Virus record (IMG/VR): IMGVR_UViG_3300030012_002750 | Span: 1-64,000 of that record | DNA length: 64,000 nucleotides | Source: a virus | Direction: 5' to 3' (one strand) | Shown: piece by piece, positions 62,603 to 64,000 of the stretch | Layout of the letters: every line of letters begins with the position of its first letter | Position numbering within the stretch: the stretch's first letter is position 1 | Notes under the pieces: model-generated | Databases searched by the model: none | Told to the model about the DNA's origin: nothing | Seen by the model: only the letters and a program-made list of their open reading frames with translations | Program-made: the position numbers and the translations under genes

Positions 62603-64000
62603 AGAAAAACCAAAGAAAAGCGGCATGGTATTGATTATCGGTATGGGCGCGAAACCTAAGAAAGAAAAAGATGGTGTAAAGAAAGCAGATAAAGCAGATG
62701 AAATGACAGCCCCACGAAAGCGTGGTGGGCTTGGTAATAAAGAGAGAAAAAGATTGTTTGCTTTCAAAAACAGATTGCGCGCAAATCCAAATGTAGTTGA
62801 AGAAACACTAAGCAAACTCAACATACCCGAAAAAATGTTCCGTATGTATTTACAAAAAGTTGAAGGTATGACTCTTGAAGAAGCGAAGACTAAAGATACT
62901 AATTTCCCAAAGTTGATTGATGAAGTCAAAAGAATTAACAATGCAAACTTAGGACAGTTTGATGAAGCGGGTAATATCAAAAATAAAAAATTACAAGAGT
63001 CAATGCAAAAGCAAGGGATTAGACTTAAGGATTTCAAACAATCCATAGAAGACGACCCTTTCATGAATTTCCAAGATAGAATGGCGAAACTAAGAGGTGA
63101 AAGAGGTCCGCGTGTAAAACTTGACCGCGCGCCAAGAAGAAGAGTAGGACAGAAGAAAAAGCGTAATCCGAAAGGTGATATGTTTGACATACCGAGCGAC
63201 GACTCCGAAGAAGAAAAAACAAAACCCAAAACCTCTTTTAACGCGCCAATGACACCCTTAGAACAAGAACGCCGAAAAAGAACAAATAGATTATACCAAC
63301 TTAAAGAACCGTATGGTTATAGGCATAGATTAGATAGCGATGAAACTTACGAAGACCTATACAGTCAAATGTTTCAAAATATAGAAGAAGCAAAAGCCAA
63401 CGACCCGCGTATAAGAGATAAAAAAGATACATTCACAGACTTTGAAGGAGATTTTGAAGACGCAGAAGATAAAAAACTTAGAATGCTTGAAAGATTATTC
63501 CAAGCCAACCAATCCGACCCGACAGAAGCGGCGTTGAGAGCGTTGGGTCAAGGTGGTGGAGCAATGAGCGAACCAAAGTATCGGTTTAGAACAGTTCAAG
63601 GAAGAGTTCAAAGTCAACCATCAACTATATTCCAAGATGAGCATGTAAGTCCTTTTGCTAAATTACCATCACCTCAAGACGATGACGATATTGCAACATC
63701 TTCCGATTCGCGCAATGTCATGGACCCAGCGTGGGTGTTGCTCAAAGGTGCTATGAAAACTATTGACTTGATAGCACAAGAAACAAACACAATGGAGGAA
63801 GCACTACAATCAATGAAAGAATCATTCCCTAACATGCCGTCGCAACAAGCAATACAACTTGTCACAGAAGCAAAGAATCAACAAGCGCGTGAAAGAATGC
63901 AAGAGCCAGTTGCTAATATCATTGATAGTTCACCACAAGAGATGATGGATAGAAACCCCGGCATGAAAAATTTTGCATCACCAACAGGCAATCTTGATGA
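62595..64000 (+). CDS. Large hydrophilic protein, 3' end beyond the window
   Basis: Starts at ATG 62595 overlapping the previous TAA and stays open for 468 codons to the window edge, so it is partial at its C-terminus. It is Lys/Arg/Asp/Glu-rich and mostly helical or disordered. Residues 376-386 read MDPAWVLLKGA, the same AWxLLK element found at the N-termini of three small genes near 37.1-37.8 kb. A CUE/UBA-like segment (ALQSMKESFPNMPSQQAIQL) follows. It resembles the giant protein at 299 in texture. Function unknown. Confidence 0.7.
   Translation, partial: MSKEKPKKSGMVLIIGMGAKPKKEKDGVKKADKADEMTAPRKRGGLGNKERKRLFAFKNRLRANPNVVEETLSKLNIPEKMFRMYLQKVEGMTLEEAKTKDTNFPKLIDEVKRINNANLGQFDEAGNIKNKKLQESMQKQGIRLKDFKQSIEDDPFMNFQDRMAKLRGERGPRVKLDRAPRRRVGQKKKRNPKGDMFDIPSDDSEEEKTKPKTSFNAPMTPLEQERRKRTNRLYQLKEPYGYRHRLDSDETYEDLYSQMFQNIEEAKANDPRIRDKKDTFTDFEGDFEDAEDKKLRMLERLFQANQSDPTEAALRALGQGGGAMSEPKYRFRTVQGRVQSQPSTIFQDEHVSPFAKLPSPQDDDDIATSSDSRNVMDPAWVLLKGAMKTIDLIAQETNTMEEALQSMKESFPNMPSQQAIQLVTEAKNQQARERMQEPVANIIDSSPQEMMDRNPGMKNFASPTGNLD

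Noticed and set aside
1-64000. tRNA genes, CRISPR array, IS elements or integrase/att sites
   Set aside because: I saw no cloverleaf-like segments with CCA-type ends, no regularly spaced direct repeats, no transposase or recombinase motifs; none can be supported.

Overview
The window is almost entirely the late (virion and packaging) module of a head-tailed DNA virus of the class Caudoviricetes. It is not a cellular chromosome segment. Recognisable parts, in order, are a DNA-binding small-terminase candidate, large terminase, portal, an HK97-type prohead protease with a charged scaffold-like tail, major capsid protein, connector and tail-completion proteins, a tail tube candidate, tail assembly chaperones with a -1 frameshift, tape measure, a 5,162-residue tail protein, a baseplate-hub candidate and tail fibres. 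About 50 genes are called. All but one lie on the plus strand, packed with ATGA, TGATG, TTGA and GTGA stop/start overlaps.

Host: base composition is AT-leaning with very frequent CGCG. Ribosome sites are mostly AGGTGAT-like, and GTG and TTG starts are common. Zinc-ribbon insertions, small CxxC proteins and multi-kilobase virion genes are also present. This fits a marine archaeal tailed virus best, for example one of planktonic Euryarchaeota (magrovirus-like), but nothing in the window proves the host. No replication genes, integrase, tRNA, rRNA or CRISPR array were seen.

Layout. 1-298: a GC-rich non-coding block with three perfect hairpins, then an AT-rich promoter-like stretch. 299-6889: a giant unknown protein. 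6979-10213: a cassette of three small membrane proteins, an Arf-like small GTPase and two Gln-rich or unknown proteins. 10154-10462: the only minus-strand gene, a zinc-finger protein. 10501-15845: a duplicated zinc/HTH protein and three large, partly disordered proteins. 15852-21637: terminase, four small Cys-rich or basic proteins, a LAGLIDADG-fusion protein and the portal. 21675-31314: small proteins, a 1,989-residue protein with a degenerate DNA-ligase-like C-terminus, protease and capsid. 31326-41676: head completion, neck and tail tube, SAP/HeH proteins, chaperones, tape measure and a distal tail protein. 41678-62234: the giant tail gene, hub and fibres. 62244-64000: small genes and a truncated large gene running off the window.

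The most unusual signals are: (i) apparent complete absence of five palindromic tetranucleotides (GATC, AGCT, CTAG, GTAC, ACGT); (ii) the Arf-like GTPase and membrane-protein cassette; (iii) a ligase-like domain with its catalytic residues replaced; (iv) short sequence tags shared between otherwise unrelated small proteins.
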